Assembly: GCA_037367355.1 (NCBI GenBank)
Contig: CM074698.1
Span: 620,001 to 684,000, forward strand
Source: Neoscytalidium dimidiatum
Lineage: Eukaryota > Ascomycota > Dothideomycetes > Botryosphaeriales > Botryosphaeriaceae
Direction of reading: 5' to 3'
DNA length: 64,000 nt
Positions 1 to 10,993 of this stretch are shown piece after piece. Below the pieces are notes generated by a model. That model made no database searches and had not been told where the DNA came from. It saw only the letters and a list, made by a program, of their open reading frames with translations. The position numbers and the translations under genes were made by a program. Positions within the stretch are counted from its first letter, which is position 1, and each line of letters starts with the position of its first letter.

Positions 1-387
1 GCCCACGACCTCGCGCGCGATGGTCGGGTTGACGAACAGGGCCGGCAGGCCCGTCACCGGCTGCCTGATGACGAGCGGGTGGGGCGCGGCGACGGCCTCG
101 CGCGCGGCGCGCTCGGGGCCGACGCGCGCGACCTCGCCGACGGAGGCGCTGGTGTGCAGCAGCCGCAGCGGGTGCAGGGTGGCGCGGTAGGCGGGCGACA
201 GCGCGGCGTAGGCGGCCGTCAGCGACGTGAAGGCCGTGTCGCCGCCGCCCGAGGCGGGCGTCTCGAGCGCGAAGAAGAGCGTCGTCGAGGGCACGTTGGG
301 CGTGAAGGTCTGGTCGATGTGCCAGAGGTCGTAGGTCGTGCGCGGGCCGAGCAGCGTGCGGAGGTTGCCTCTGTTGGGTTCAGTGAT

Positions 388-452
<65 letters not shown>

Positions 453-1133
453 CTCGCTCTCTCTTTCTCTCTCTCTCGCTAGAGGACTGCGCTAGAAAGG
501 TGTTGTACAACTGGCGATGGTGGGAGGAAAGACGCGCGCGGTGAACACTCACACTTTCTCGTCCGCGTACACGACGTGGAATTCGGGCCCCGTCGCCGCT
601 GGGTGCCCCATCGTGGGGTGCTGGTGCAGCGGGCCATAGTGCTCCGCGATGGCACGCTGCCGCGCGAAGCCTACGTCTGCGAAGTCCTGGTCCCTCTACA
701 CCTCGCCCGAAAAAAAGACATCACCGAGCTCAGCAATCTGCAATCTCAAAGAAAAAAAAAACAACACTAGATATTTCTCTACGAAAAAAAAAAGGGGGGG
801 GGGTTTCCTTACGAACACGAGCACCCCCCTCTCGGCCGCGTACAGCGCGACCTCGTCCAGCCCGGCGGGCGACAGAGCGCTCAGCTGCACGCCTCGAATC
901 TCCGTCCCTATGCGCGGCGTGATGTCCTGCACGACGGCGCCTTTCGCGCCCAGCAGGGACGGCTTGGCGGGGTCGGCGCGCAGGCCGGGCTCCGGCGCGT
1001 CGAAGGCGGGCACGGCGAGCGTGGGCGTGAAGCCCTCGGGCCGGACGGGCAGGTAGTGCGGATAGAGGGGCTCGGAAGGGGAGGTGGGAGCGTTGTTGGC
1101 GGCGGTGGTGGTGGTGGTGGTGGTGGCGACCAT
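1..1133 (-). CDS. TauD/TfdA-family Fe(II)/2-oxoglutarate dioxygenase, 3' end outside the window
   Basis: Likely an alpha-ketoglutarate-dependent dioxygenase of the taurine/sulfonate or 2,4-D type. Exons read on the minus strand: 813-1133, 553-695 and 1-370 (continuing off the left edge). The start is the ATG at 1131-1133, followed by a poly-Thr run; no in-frame ATG lies close upstream. Seen: the GTEIRGVQL core, then VLVF joined to RDQDFADVG across intron 1 (696-812), and the iron-binding HxD motif in LWHIDQTF at about 310-332. The second iron histidine and the Arg that binds 2-oxoglutarate should lie outside the window. Intron 2 (371-552) is filled by a CT dinucleotide repeat, and intron 1 carries A10G10 on the plus strand. 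The family is well recognised, but the substrate cannot be told from sequence. The neighbouring Dal5-type transporter suggests an imported anionic substrate (inference). Confidence 0.88.
392..478. repeat. (CT)n microsatellite inside dioxygenase intron 2
   Basis: A pure CT dinucleotide run of about 29 units (392-449) is followed by imperfect CT/CTCG units to about 478. On the gene's coding strand it is a GA-rich tract that occupies about half of the 182-nt intron. Confidence 0.95.
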
Positions 1134-2630
1134 GGCGATTGCGTATGCGGGATATGCGAGTATGGGATGCGCGTGTGCTGCGTGGATCACCGTATTGGGC
1201 GGGTAAACGCGGCAGGAAGAAACGAATAGATTTTTCTTTTTCTTTTTTGGTCTGCTTTTACGGCATGTAAGGCACGCGCGGCGGCGCGGTGAGGTTTGCT
1301 GGATATTAAGCACGCGACTGCTTTTGCCCACATGGCCCTGTCGTGTTCGACCGTCGCCGCTGTTGTATCGAGTAGACGTGGGCGTGGTTGGCTGAACGGG
1401 CCAGGAAGGTCTTAGTTCCCGCGCACTTTACTCGAGACGTTGACGCGCCTTGCTGTCTGGGGGAAGGCGTTGGGCAGATCTTGTACGGTCCGGGTATGGC
1501 GTCGTGTATGCTTGATTCTTCGCGGGGACGTAACGCGCTTCGCCAAGGGATTTCGCAAGAAGGATCTGATATTTGCACATCGACCGGCACCCGCAATGTG
1601 ACTTTTTTGCCTCATTCTGCTAGCAAGACGCCGCAGCGCTGCGATCGCGATGTCACCCCATTTTCCCTCCAATATTCGGCCTTGTTCCTGGCCCATCGTT
1701 CCGGACGGCAGTGCCGAGCTGAAGTAAATGGGGGGCCATGTGGTTCCGCGCGTGGATCAGTGGGCTTCTCCGGCGCGTCCATATCCATCGAGTAAGCCGC
1801 TGCGTTTCCATTAATGTAGTGGCTGAAGGCATGTGGGGGTGCGAGCGTGATAAGACCGCTCTGGCTGCCCAATATTGAACGGAGTATGCCTTGCTGATTT
1901 CCTGCATCCTGTTATTTGCGCGTCCGAGGTATATCACGCAGCCGAGACCCTTCTTCGCCACGGACGCGGCGTCTCGAGCGCCTTTTGGAAAATTTGCATC
2001 TTCGGCTTTCCTGCGGTACGGCCCGGTTTTCGAGGCCGAGGACGGAAGTGTCTCCTATCCCTGAGGCTCTCACATTCCGCGCCGCGCGGCTCTTGGTACG
2101 GGGGCCCTGAAGATGCTTGCATATGTAACGGGTTGTGGTCCGCATGACATCTGGACCTGCGCCGTGTATGCGGGAGCATGACTAAGACCGTGAGCATTAG
2201 CCGACCACATTCTCCAAAACGCCGATAGGTGTTGCTCAAGTTTTGGTCTCACAAACTATCCTTGGGGCGTCAGCTGAACGCAGTGAGGGGTAGCAAAGCC
2301 GTTGTTCGACTTGCTGCTCTGGCAACCCCTTCAGCATCATGGCGGCTGTTCGTCTGTCGTGCGCCACCTCTACATCCACTGTTACATTTCCTCACCCTGG
2401 CTTTCGAAGGGATCCAAGGGTAAGCGACACTAAGAGTTGCTCCCAAGACATTTACCGATGACGCGAGATCCCGCGCGAATTCGTAACTAAACTACACAGA
2501 TTCTTGCAGCATGATCTGCGATAATTCTTGAACTACACTGATAAAAATGAATTTTCTATCTGATGCACTTACTTGAGCTGTCCTCCCTCTCACACCTCTG
2601 CTTCATCGAAGCAGTCGAGCCGTCGTGAAC
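1134..2630. other. Intergenic, no gene recognised
   Basis: About 1.5 kb between the divergent dioxygenase and MFS transporter genes. Several overlapping open frames of 60-135 codons exist on both strands, but none resembles a known protein or shows splice-consistent continuation. The stretch must contain both promoters. No TATA box or operator is distinct enough to call. Confidence 0.6.
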
Positions 2631-4564
2631 ATGTCTCTTTCAAAGTCTGCAGGTTCACGATGGTGGAGTCCATTGGTCAAGCCCTTCGCAGACCCTGAGC
2701 GGGGGTTAATTCTCAAGATAGACGTCTGTCTGCTCGCTTGGGCGTTCGTTGCAGGGTTAACGAAGGTAATCCAATCCGGAAGGCAGAGGCCGGAGAAAGT
2801 GGTGTACTTACGCGCACGCAGGATATGGACCAATCAGCTACAACCCAAGCTTATGTCTCGGGGATGAAAGAAGCTCTCAGCCTAAACGGTAATGAGCTTG
2901 TAGAGTTCACAACCTACTTCTCGATTGGCTATGCCCTCGGGATCGTGCCTGCGCAGATTATCCAGACGATGGTTTGTGAAACCTCGATCGAATTTACGTA
3001 CTCCCGACTTGCAAAGCCCTCTGACGCTAGTTAATTAGTGGCGTCCTTCGATATTCCTGCCTGTCTGCGAAATTATTTGGGGAGCCCTTACTCTGGTGTG
3101 AGTTCCTGTGCGTGGTGTCCGATCCACTGCAGACTATTGACAGCCTTTCACAGGACTTACAAATCTAAGAATGCTCAGACGGTGTACGCCATAAGATTCT
3201 TCCTTGGAATCTTTGAATCTGTATGAGATACTATCCCAGCATAGTAAGAAGCGCGGGGGACTAACGCAAGTTTAGACGTCATGGCCCGGCCTCGTCGCCC
3301 TCATCTTCAACTGGTACACGCCCAGAGAGCTTGCCACCCGCCTTGCAATCTTCGGTGTCAGTGGTGTTGTTGGCAACATGTTCCTCGGAATCCTTCAAGC
3401 TGCCCTCTATAAGAATCTCAATGGTGTTAGCGGTCTTGAAGGATGGCAGTGGCTCTTCATTGTCTCGTGAGTTCCCACATATTCTATCAATACGGGCGCT
3501 ACTCGACCTTCTCCAGGCTATGTAATACTAATTGCAAGCTATCACAAACAGAGGCTCCATCACCATGTTCTGGGGCTTCCTGGGCCTCTTGACCATCCCC
3601 GACTCCCCGGCAATCACTCGCGCCCTCTGGCTCACACGTCCGGAGCGCGAGCTCTCCCGCTCCCGCATGGCTGACCACGGCACGGAGACGGCCAAGATGA
3701 TCGACCGCAAGACGCTCGTCATCAAGTTGCGGAAGATGGCCGTCAACCCCGTGTGCTGGCTCTTCATCCTCGGTGCGTTCCCTCATCCCGCCCTCCTCAA
3801 CCCCCCAGACACACATCAAACCAAAAAAAAAAAAAAAAAAAGAAGGAAGAAGGAGAAGTCGAGAAGCTAACGCCCCCCAAGCCTACCTCCCCTACGCCTG
3901 GTCCCAACGCGCCAACTCCTACTTCCTGCTGTACCTCAAGGGGCTCACCAAAGCCGACGGCAGCCCGCTCTACAGCACCTACACCGTCAACCTCATCCCG
4001 CTCGGCGGCTACGGGCTGTCGGTCGTGTCGACGATCGGGCTGAACGCGGTGTCGGACCGGCGCGGCTGGCGCTGGCAGGTCTCCCTCGTCGCCGTCTGCG
4101 TCCAGGCCCTCTCGTGCGCCGTCCTGGCCGCGTGGCCGCGCTCGACCCCGACCGTCATGACCTTCTACTTCCTCACCTTCGGCACCGCCGCCTGGGGCTA
4201 CGCCCTCGTCGCCTGGCTGGCCGAGATCCTGCGCCGCGAGCCCGAGGCCCGCAGCGTCGCCGTCGGCCTCGCCGTCACGCTCGTGTACGTCGGCCACGCC
4301 ACCATCCCGCTGCGCGCCTGGCGCACGCGCGACAGCCCGCGCTATCCCGTCGGCTTCCCGCTCGCCACGGCGTTCGCCGTGTTCAGCGGCTTGGTCATCC
4401 TGGCGCTGAAGTTCTACGTGGATCGGCATCGGGGGTTGGTGGAGGAAGGGTTCAGCGGGGAGGAGGAGAGCGAGGAGGATGGGGATCGGAAGGGGGATGG
4501 GGTCGTTGTGGAGGTGGCGGAGGAGGGGGAGGGGCGAAAAGGATCTGTAGGGGCTGGACGGTGA
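2631..4564 (+). CDS. MFS transporter, Dal5/pantothenate (anion:cation symporter) family
   Basis: Plasma-membrane permease of the fungal allantoate/pantothenate/vitamin-H (Dal5, Fen2/Liz1-like) group. Seven exons join cleanly: 2631-2765, 2822-2971, 3039-3097, 3154-3220, 3276-3466, 3552-3772 and 3882-4564, giving 501 residues, the usual family length. Seen: KIDVCLLAWAF (TM1), YVSGMKEALSL, EFTTYFSIGYALG (TM2), LPVCEIIWGALTL (TM3), YAIRFFLGIFES, FNWYTPREL, the loop containing LNGVSGLEGWQW, and the C-terminal TM7-12 block in the last exon. The C-tail is acidic and cytoplasmic. The start ATG at 2631 gives the expected short N-terminus. The last intron contains an A19 tract (3823-3841). The substrate is unresolved: pantothenate, biotin, allantoate and organic anions are all carried in this family. 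It is divergent from the dioxygenase. Confidence 0.9.
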
Positions 4565-6594
4565 AGGGAGGAAAGCAGAGGGCGCAGAATGGATAGGTGG
4601 GGGTTTGGAGAGAAGGTGTGCGGGGTTAGGAACGAGGGTTCTCAAAAGCTATGATGTGGGATAGCTCCTTCTACTTCCGTGGTAGGAAGCAAAATGCGAG
4701 GATGAAAAAAAAAGTTAAGAAATAAAAAAGCCAATCCCTTGTGTTTGGGTAAGGAACGGAACGGTTAAAATGGTTCTTGTGGCGGTTGTATAATGGTCAG
4801 GACTGTTCCATAAAAGTACCAACAGCTTTCAATAGACATGCCTGAGATAACAATGATGGGAGTAAGGATTCTTCTTTTATAACTAAGATTTATTGATAGA
4901 ATGCGATGTCTCTATGGTGGAAATTGAGAAATTGAGCGCTATATACTAGTGACACGGTGAGTTGAAAGATATATTGATCCCGGGACTGTGCTGCTCCATC
5001 CGCTCCGACAAAGAATCATGTAAACTTATTATCCTTAGAGGCGCTGAAATACCCGATTTGCGGCGGAATCTGAATAAAAGCAGGAAAAAAGGAGTGGAAG
5101 AAAGAAGAGACGCCCAAATGCCATCCTGTCGTCTCAGTGGGAGATGATCATGAGGTGTACTTGTTGAAGTACGAAGAGCCGCACGTAGTATTTACCCAAA
5201 ATAGATGGCCTGTTTAGGCTTAGTCCCACCTCTGAACTGTACATAGTCTCTGCTAGTCGCGCGCCCGGCCTTAGAGGGTCAATCCATTATGGTTTCAACA
5301 GTACTGTGTGGTTTTACGGGAACGAAGCGTATAGATTAATCGGAAGAAGGTGACCGTAGTAGATTTTATCGCGGCTAATTCTGCAGTAGTAGACAGTACG
5401 GGGTCTCGGAGTCCGCGTCGCGGCTGTGAAATGTACAGTAAACCCAGTTTCATAAGCGAAGACAGAATGTGCCCAGTTGGTTTTCGCCTGTGAACGGCAA
5501 GTCTGAGCATATGTTGTTGCAATATAATGCACGCAAGGATGACTCAAGCACCGCTTTTTGTTTCATATACATGTACTCTTAGCGGCGATGGAGTTCCGTC
5601 CAGAACGGTCATGCTGGGGAACCGGAAGTTATCGCAATCCGGACCCGTCCAGTGACATTCGGTATCAATGCATCATCAGCAGCCAACCTTGACGTACGCT
5701 GCGGACTACTCCTTATCTGTGAGTTAGTACTATTTAGGGTAATTTTTGGCCGCACAGACCATAGTCTAGCGGGGCATGTGTTAGTGTAGGGCCGAGTCGG
5801 AGCCGCACACCAAATCCAAACCGCTTTGCGCTTCCAACCCGGATTTTGTACCCTCTATACCCGCGTAATTACTTTACGGTGTCGTACTTAGTGAGTGTTA
5901 GTCTATCTAATTTTGGTTTATTTTTTTGCGCCTCTTCAATGCTGCTAGAGGCCTTTGCATGATGATGTAGATTTGAGGATATATTGTTTGCTCACCGTGT
6001 TCAAATCTACGTCTTGCTATATTCTAGGATAACGAGCAACCTAGGAAGGGTACCGCACTTTAACCACGTACCCCAGCCCAGCCAGATGTGCGGGACGTAT
6101 TTCCCGACAAAGTGTTATGGGTAAGCGCCATAGCTTGAAGAAATCTAAACAAATAACTTTCCGATTGCCAGCCACACCTAGCCTGACTCTGTGGCCATGT
6201 AGGCAATCTTACAGCGGGATGGCGTTCGGCCGATCCCGATCCGAGGAACCAGAGCGTTACGACAGAAGCTTAACTCTCAGTCAGTTTCATAGCCGATAGC
6301 CGACCCTGACAGTCACTCCATTCAGTTGCCGATAACCGGCATGAACGACATGCAAGGCGTCAATGAAACTGACGGACTTAAGACATTGCTTCGTACGGGG
6401 CGGATAGACGGATGAGCTAAAGCAGGAATTTCCGTTCACCGGATCGGGGACTATCGACATTCCGGTCTTTGTAGCAGCCCCTGTATGGTATCCGCCAATG
6501 CTGAGAGTTAAGATTATAAGAACGACGTCCGCACTAAAGGATATGTTCTTCATAACCACCAAAGAAGATCGACTCGGAGACTTCTATCTATACG
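4565..6594. other. Intergenic, no gene recognised
   Basis: About 2 kb between the transporter and the P450. Only short open frames are present. A 91-codon minus-strand frame at 6287-6562 has one hydrophobic stretch but no recognisable family and overlaps the P450 promoter. Base composition is A+T-richer than in the flanking genes, especially 4660-5150. Confidence 0.6.
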
Positions 6595-8423
6595 ATGCTT
6601 CTCGTGCTTCTTGTTGGCATTATTTCTTTTGGTCTTTACCACCTTCTGCGACTGGGAACAAGGCCTGCTAATCTTCCACCGGGACCTCCAACTGAGCCTA
6701 TCTTCGGAAACCTTCGTCAGGTACGGTATGCAGTGGTCAAGCAAAACTAGCAAAAGCTGAAAGAAATAGTTACCCGCCTTTTTCCAGGAGCATCTGTTCA
6801 GAGAATGGGCCCAGAAATACGGCTCTGTCTTCTCGATCATGAAGGGTACATGCCCTTACATAGTCGTCAACGATCAGAAGGCCGCCCGAGAGCTGTTCGT
6901 CAAGCTTGGTCAAAGCTCTTCAGCGCGCCCTAACCTGCCAATTGAGTTGATCGTACGAGGTGGCTACCAGCCTGCAATGTCAAATGGTCCCATATGGCGC
7001 GCTGCGCGCCGTCAGTGGCACGGCATGCTCAACGTTTCTGCCTCGAAGAAATATCTCCCGTACCAGGCATTGGAGGCCACTAAACTGCTGTATGACCTGC
7101 TCGATACACCCGAGGACTTCGAGAAGCATATTCCAAGGTACAGCAACTCCGTGTCTATGAGCATGACCACAGGGCACCGTGTTCCCAGCGCGAAGGACCC
7201 CATCGTGGACCTTATTCTCGACGCCTTCGGCAAAGCAACGCGTTACAACATGGAGCAGAGCTGGGCGAACTTCTACCCATTCATGTTGAAGCTGCCAGCT
7301 TTTCTCTCACCTCCCAAAAGGAAGGGTGAAAACGTTTTCGCCGAATATCGCGACCGGGTTCTCACCCAATTTCGGAGCGTCACGAACGAGAAGCTGCTGT
7401 CGTTTTCCCAAGTTATCCGAGAGAACCAGGAGAAGCTGGGCTTGAATGACACGCAAGCGGCTACTTTATCCGAGATATTGGCGGGGGTAAGGCTCTTCCG
7501 TCGACCTTACACTACGTGATGGCCAGAGGCTGACATTGAATCCAAGGCCGGCACAGAAACGACTGCTAATAGCCTTCATGCCTGGGTTGCAGTTATGGCT
7601 CTGTATCCTGAAGTGCAGCGCAAAGCTCAGGAAGGTATGGTTCATACAACGTGATTAAGTATAACAAGATCATTTCCTAACCTGCCGCAGAAATCGATCG
7701 GGTTGTCGGACCCGACCGGCTACCACGCGATGAAGATGCACATAACTTAGTGTACATAAGACAAATGGTTCAAGAGTCAGTGCAACACTCTCTCCACAAA
7801 CTCGACTGACGCAAATGCTGACATGAATTCCAATTCGTAGACTGCACCGCTGGTTTACAGTCGGCCCACTCGGACTTGCCCATGCGGCTTCCAAGTCGTT
7901 CGAATGGAGAGGTTACAAGATCCCCGAGGGCACCGGCTTGGTTTTCAATACTTATGCCATCCACCACGACCCGGAAGTGTACCCTCAGCCGGACGAGTTT
8001 ATCCCCGAGCGGTGGGAGGGTAAAGTCCACGAGGCCTCCGAAGACGCTCTTGGCGCTAGCACTGAGCTTTTCACCTTCGGTGCAGGGCGCCGTATCTGTC
8101 CCGGCCAGCATCTTGCCGAACGCAGTATATATATGGTCATTTGGCACTGGCTGTGGGCATTCAACATCGAGAAGGCGAGGGATGAAGCCGGAAACGAGAT
8201 CCCAATTGACACGAAGTCAACTAAGCCGGGTTTGGCACGGATGTTCTATCCGTACCAGGTGAAGATTACGCCGCGCAGCCAGGAGAAAGTGGAGTTCATC
8301 CGGGCGACTTGGCGTAAGATGAAGGATGATCTGCTGACGGCGGATGAACAATGGAAGAACACCCCTGAGGAGGTCAAGAATGTGGTGGATAAGGTGAAGT
8401 CTCAACGGAACAACTCCGACTAG
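6595..8423 (+). CDS. Cytochrome P450 monooxygenase
   Basis: Microsomal E-class P450, 532 residues. Exons: 6595-6720, 6788-7486, 7529-7634, 7691-7775 and 7841-8423. Seen in order: an N-terminal membrane anchor (residues 1-20), the proline-rich hinge LPPGPPTEP, the I-helix oxygen-binding AGTETT (about 282-287), the K-helix ExxR as ELHR (about 339-342, formed across the last intron), the ERW segment, and the haem loop FTFGAGRRICPG with the Cys ligand at about residue 425. All hallmark residues are intact, so it is probably active. The donor GTCAGT at 7776 is unusual, but it is the only choice that restores ELHR. It resembles fungal P450s of the O-methylsterigmatocystin-oxidoreductase type in general layout; the substrate is unknown. 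It is convergent with an NmrA-like reductase, an arrangement compatible with a small metabolic cluster (inference). Confidence 0.92.
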
Positions 8424-8982
8424 ATAGTGGGAATGGCCATAGATTATCGTGCTCTGGTTTCTTTTCCCTCTCTTCATTTACCTCACTTCACCCATATTCC
8501 TCCGGGTTTTGTCATAGATTTTCTCTGCTCCTTCTAAAAATATAGGTTTCTGTTAGAATATCACGTGTATTTAGTTGTAGTGTAGTTTCGGCTGCGTTTC
8601 AGCCGGACTGGAGTATAAGAAGGGCACCTCTGGCACCCTTCCTCCAGCAAGCCCAAGATACTATTCTACTTTTGCACCGTATTCTGAACTCAACAATTTC
8701 CTAACCCATTCACCGCAAATCGATGACTTTGATGAAGTGGACTCTATTTCGGCACCGAAATTGGCAGGTGGGATATATTGAGCGAAGAATGGTCTCTGCG
8801 CTGCGCCATCTCTCCACAGGGGTAAATGTGAAGGGGGAAGGCTGCGACTAGCAGACCTGTCGTAACAGACCTTGAGCGGATGTGGCAAGCTCGACAAGAC
8901 TGCAAAATACATTCGATTCGCACATCCTATAATACAGCTACGGTAGTTGCGAAACAGCGTCCCAACAATTCAACCATAACGC
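8424..8982. other. Convergent intergenic region with promoter-like sequence
   Basis: 560 bp between the 3' ends of the P450 and the NmrA-like gene. It contains a CACGTG E-box-like site near 8561 and a TATAAG element near 8614, then a pyrimidine-rich leader and an ATG at 8721 that opens a 42-codon frame ending near 8850. No known protein is encoded. A core promoter between two gene ends is unexpected (see findings). Confidence 0.4.
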
Positions 8983-9964
8983 CTAAATTTCCGGGTTCTG
9001 GCGGAAGAACTCCTCGGCGCTGGTCTGCTTGACGTTCGCGAAGCGGGCCACGTCGACGGGCTCGTAGTCCCACGTGCGGCTGGGGATGTGCTGCTGGTAG
9101 GTGTACCAGTTGTACTTGTACCACTCCCTCTTCGAATGCGTGGCCCTGCCCTCGTCCAGCTTGGCCTTCGCGTCCTCCACCGTGCCGAGGCAATTGAGGG
9201 TCATCTGGGCGCGGCCGCCCCTCGCGGCGCTGTACGCCTTGGCGAGGTCCTCGGGCGAAGCTTCGAAGGACTGGACGCGAATGTAGCCTCCCTCGGCGGC
9301 ATCCGGAGCCGTGATGGCCTCGAGGACGTAGTTGGCAATGTCGCCCGTGGTGGTGTAGCGCGTTGGGAAAGTAGAGGGCCCGTGGAAGCTGAAAGTCTTG
9401 GTTTTGGCGTCCCACTCCTTCGGGCTCTTGAAGAAATAGTACTCGGCGATTGCACCGGTGAACATGTAGATCGGGTTGATGTTGGAGGTGAGGTCGGCGT
9501 AGTGGGCGAAGGCAGTGAGGACGTCGTAGATCTCGTGCGTACCGTTGCTACGCCTCCAATCGTAGTTCCAGGAACTGCCATGGAAAATCTAAGAGCACCA
9601 GACTTAGTTTTTTTTTTTTTTTTTTTCAAAAAGATAAACGATTGACTCATCCTGTCTGCAGGGGGTTTACCTTCACACCGGCGCGCTCCGCGGCTCTGAG
9701 GAGCAGCAACTGCGATTCGAGAATCACTTCGGGAAGGCCGGCGGTGGCGTTGACTACTGCATCGACGCCCGCAACGGCCCGCTCCATCGCAGCGCCATCG
9801 TAGATATCGGACAGGGTCTCGAAACCCTCGAGCTGGTCACGAACATCCTTCGGAACCCTATCGATGTTGCGGGCAAGACCCCGGACCTTGTGGCCACGCG
9901 CTAAGGTAGCCCTGGCAATCGGAGTGCCGACGAAACCAGTAATACCAGCGACCAGGATAAGCAT
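8983..9964 (-). CDS. NmrA-like / isoflavone-reductase-type NAD(P)-binding protein
   Basis: Atypical short-chain dehydrogenase of the NmrA/PCBER group, 299 residues, the usual size. Two exons on the minus strand: 9671-9964 and 8983-9588. The intron (9589-9670) carries a T19 tract on the plus strand. Seen: the N-terminal Rossmann glycine motif GITGFVGTP (about residues 7-15), RGLARN after beta-2 as expected for NADPH preference, DAVVNATAG, and AGVK joined to IFHGSSWN across the intron. A substrate-binding segment, FHGPSTFPTRYTTTGDIA, follows. Family members are either redox-sensing regulators or reductases of phenolic and other secondary metabolites. I cannot tell which here, but proximity to a P450 favours an enzymatic role. 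It is convergent with the P450. Confidence 0.85.
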
Positions 9965-10993
9965 GTTGAAAAGCGGTAAGGCGAAAAATTTAATCGGTCA
10001 GTAGTGTTCAATGAAGAGCGTTTGAGAAGTGCAGGGTGTCGGTAACTGCAAGGGCTGTAAAGTCTAACCTTATCCCTATACAGTGTTCATAAGTAAATGC
10101 GAATGCTACCTATCGCCTCTCGGGATCTGTGACACCGCGAGCGCGACTTTGCTATGGCCCGAAGGCCGAAAATCAGGAGGATTAGCCGCTAATTCGGGTT
10201 GTCCGGTGCGTACGTGAATGCGAAGTCGAGCGGAGACGCGCACCGCACCGGAGGATTTCTTGGTGTCCGAATCCGACCCATCAGCCTAGAAGCCCGTTTT
10301 TACTAATGATTAAACTAGAATCTCCACTATGAAGCAATCATCTTTCCCTTTACGACCTGCTCAAGTGCTGCTAACGTAATTAGGACTACTCTTAACAGCT
10401 ATCTGGCTAGAATCACATTAATAATTCTTTCCATCAATAATGATTATCAAGCATCTCCGAGCTCCGTACGTACTTCGTGCACTGTACTGAATGATTATCC
10501 CTAATAGATGTATTATTTGTAAGTAGAAAAGATGCACGTATCATGTGTAGATGATAATTATGAAACAGCATCCTCAAGAATGATACTCGCATCATCGATA
10601 GCGATGCTTAATGTTTGCTGATATCACTGTACTGACATTGTAGTGCTGACGCAGCACATCAGAAGCCGCGATTGATTTGTCAGTGAAATGACGACGTGTA
10701 TCTTATCGATCAAGAGCTCTTACTAGGCCCTCCCAATCACACCATGCGGAAGACTTGGTCTCGATACACTAAATTGCTAAGCCTCGCTCGCCCAAGCCGA
10801 TCTTTCAACGGATCGGGATGTAGTGGATCCGAACGCAAAGGGTCTTGAAAATATAGGCTGTCGAATACCTCACCCTGCACGAAACCGTTGAGACTACACT
10901 CCTTCTAAAAGTTGGAATCTTGGAGGTATCCTCACCGTCTCCTTGTGGATCATATGCGTTGGATATGGGACGGGTCGCAGAATGAAAGGAACC
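9965..10993. other. Intergenic, no gene recognised
   Basis: About 1 kb upstream of the NmrA-like gene and downstream of the HET pseudogene. It is A+T-rich between 10300 and 10700, with no frame worth reporting and no RNA gene that I can fold by eye. Confidence 0.6.

Noticed and set aside
6287..6562. 91-codon minus-strand frame with a hydrophobic start upstream of the P450
   Set aside because: Overlaps the P450 promoter, unrecognisable sequence, and no supporting signals.
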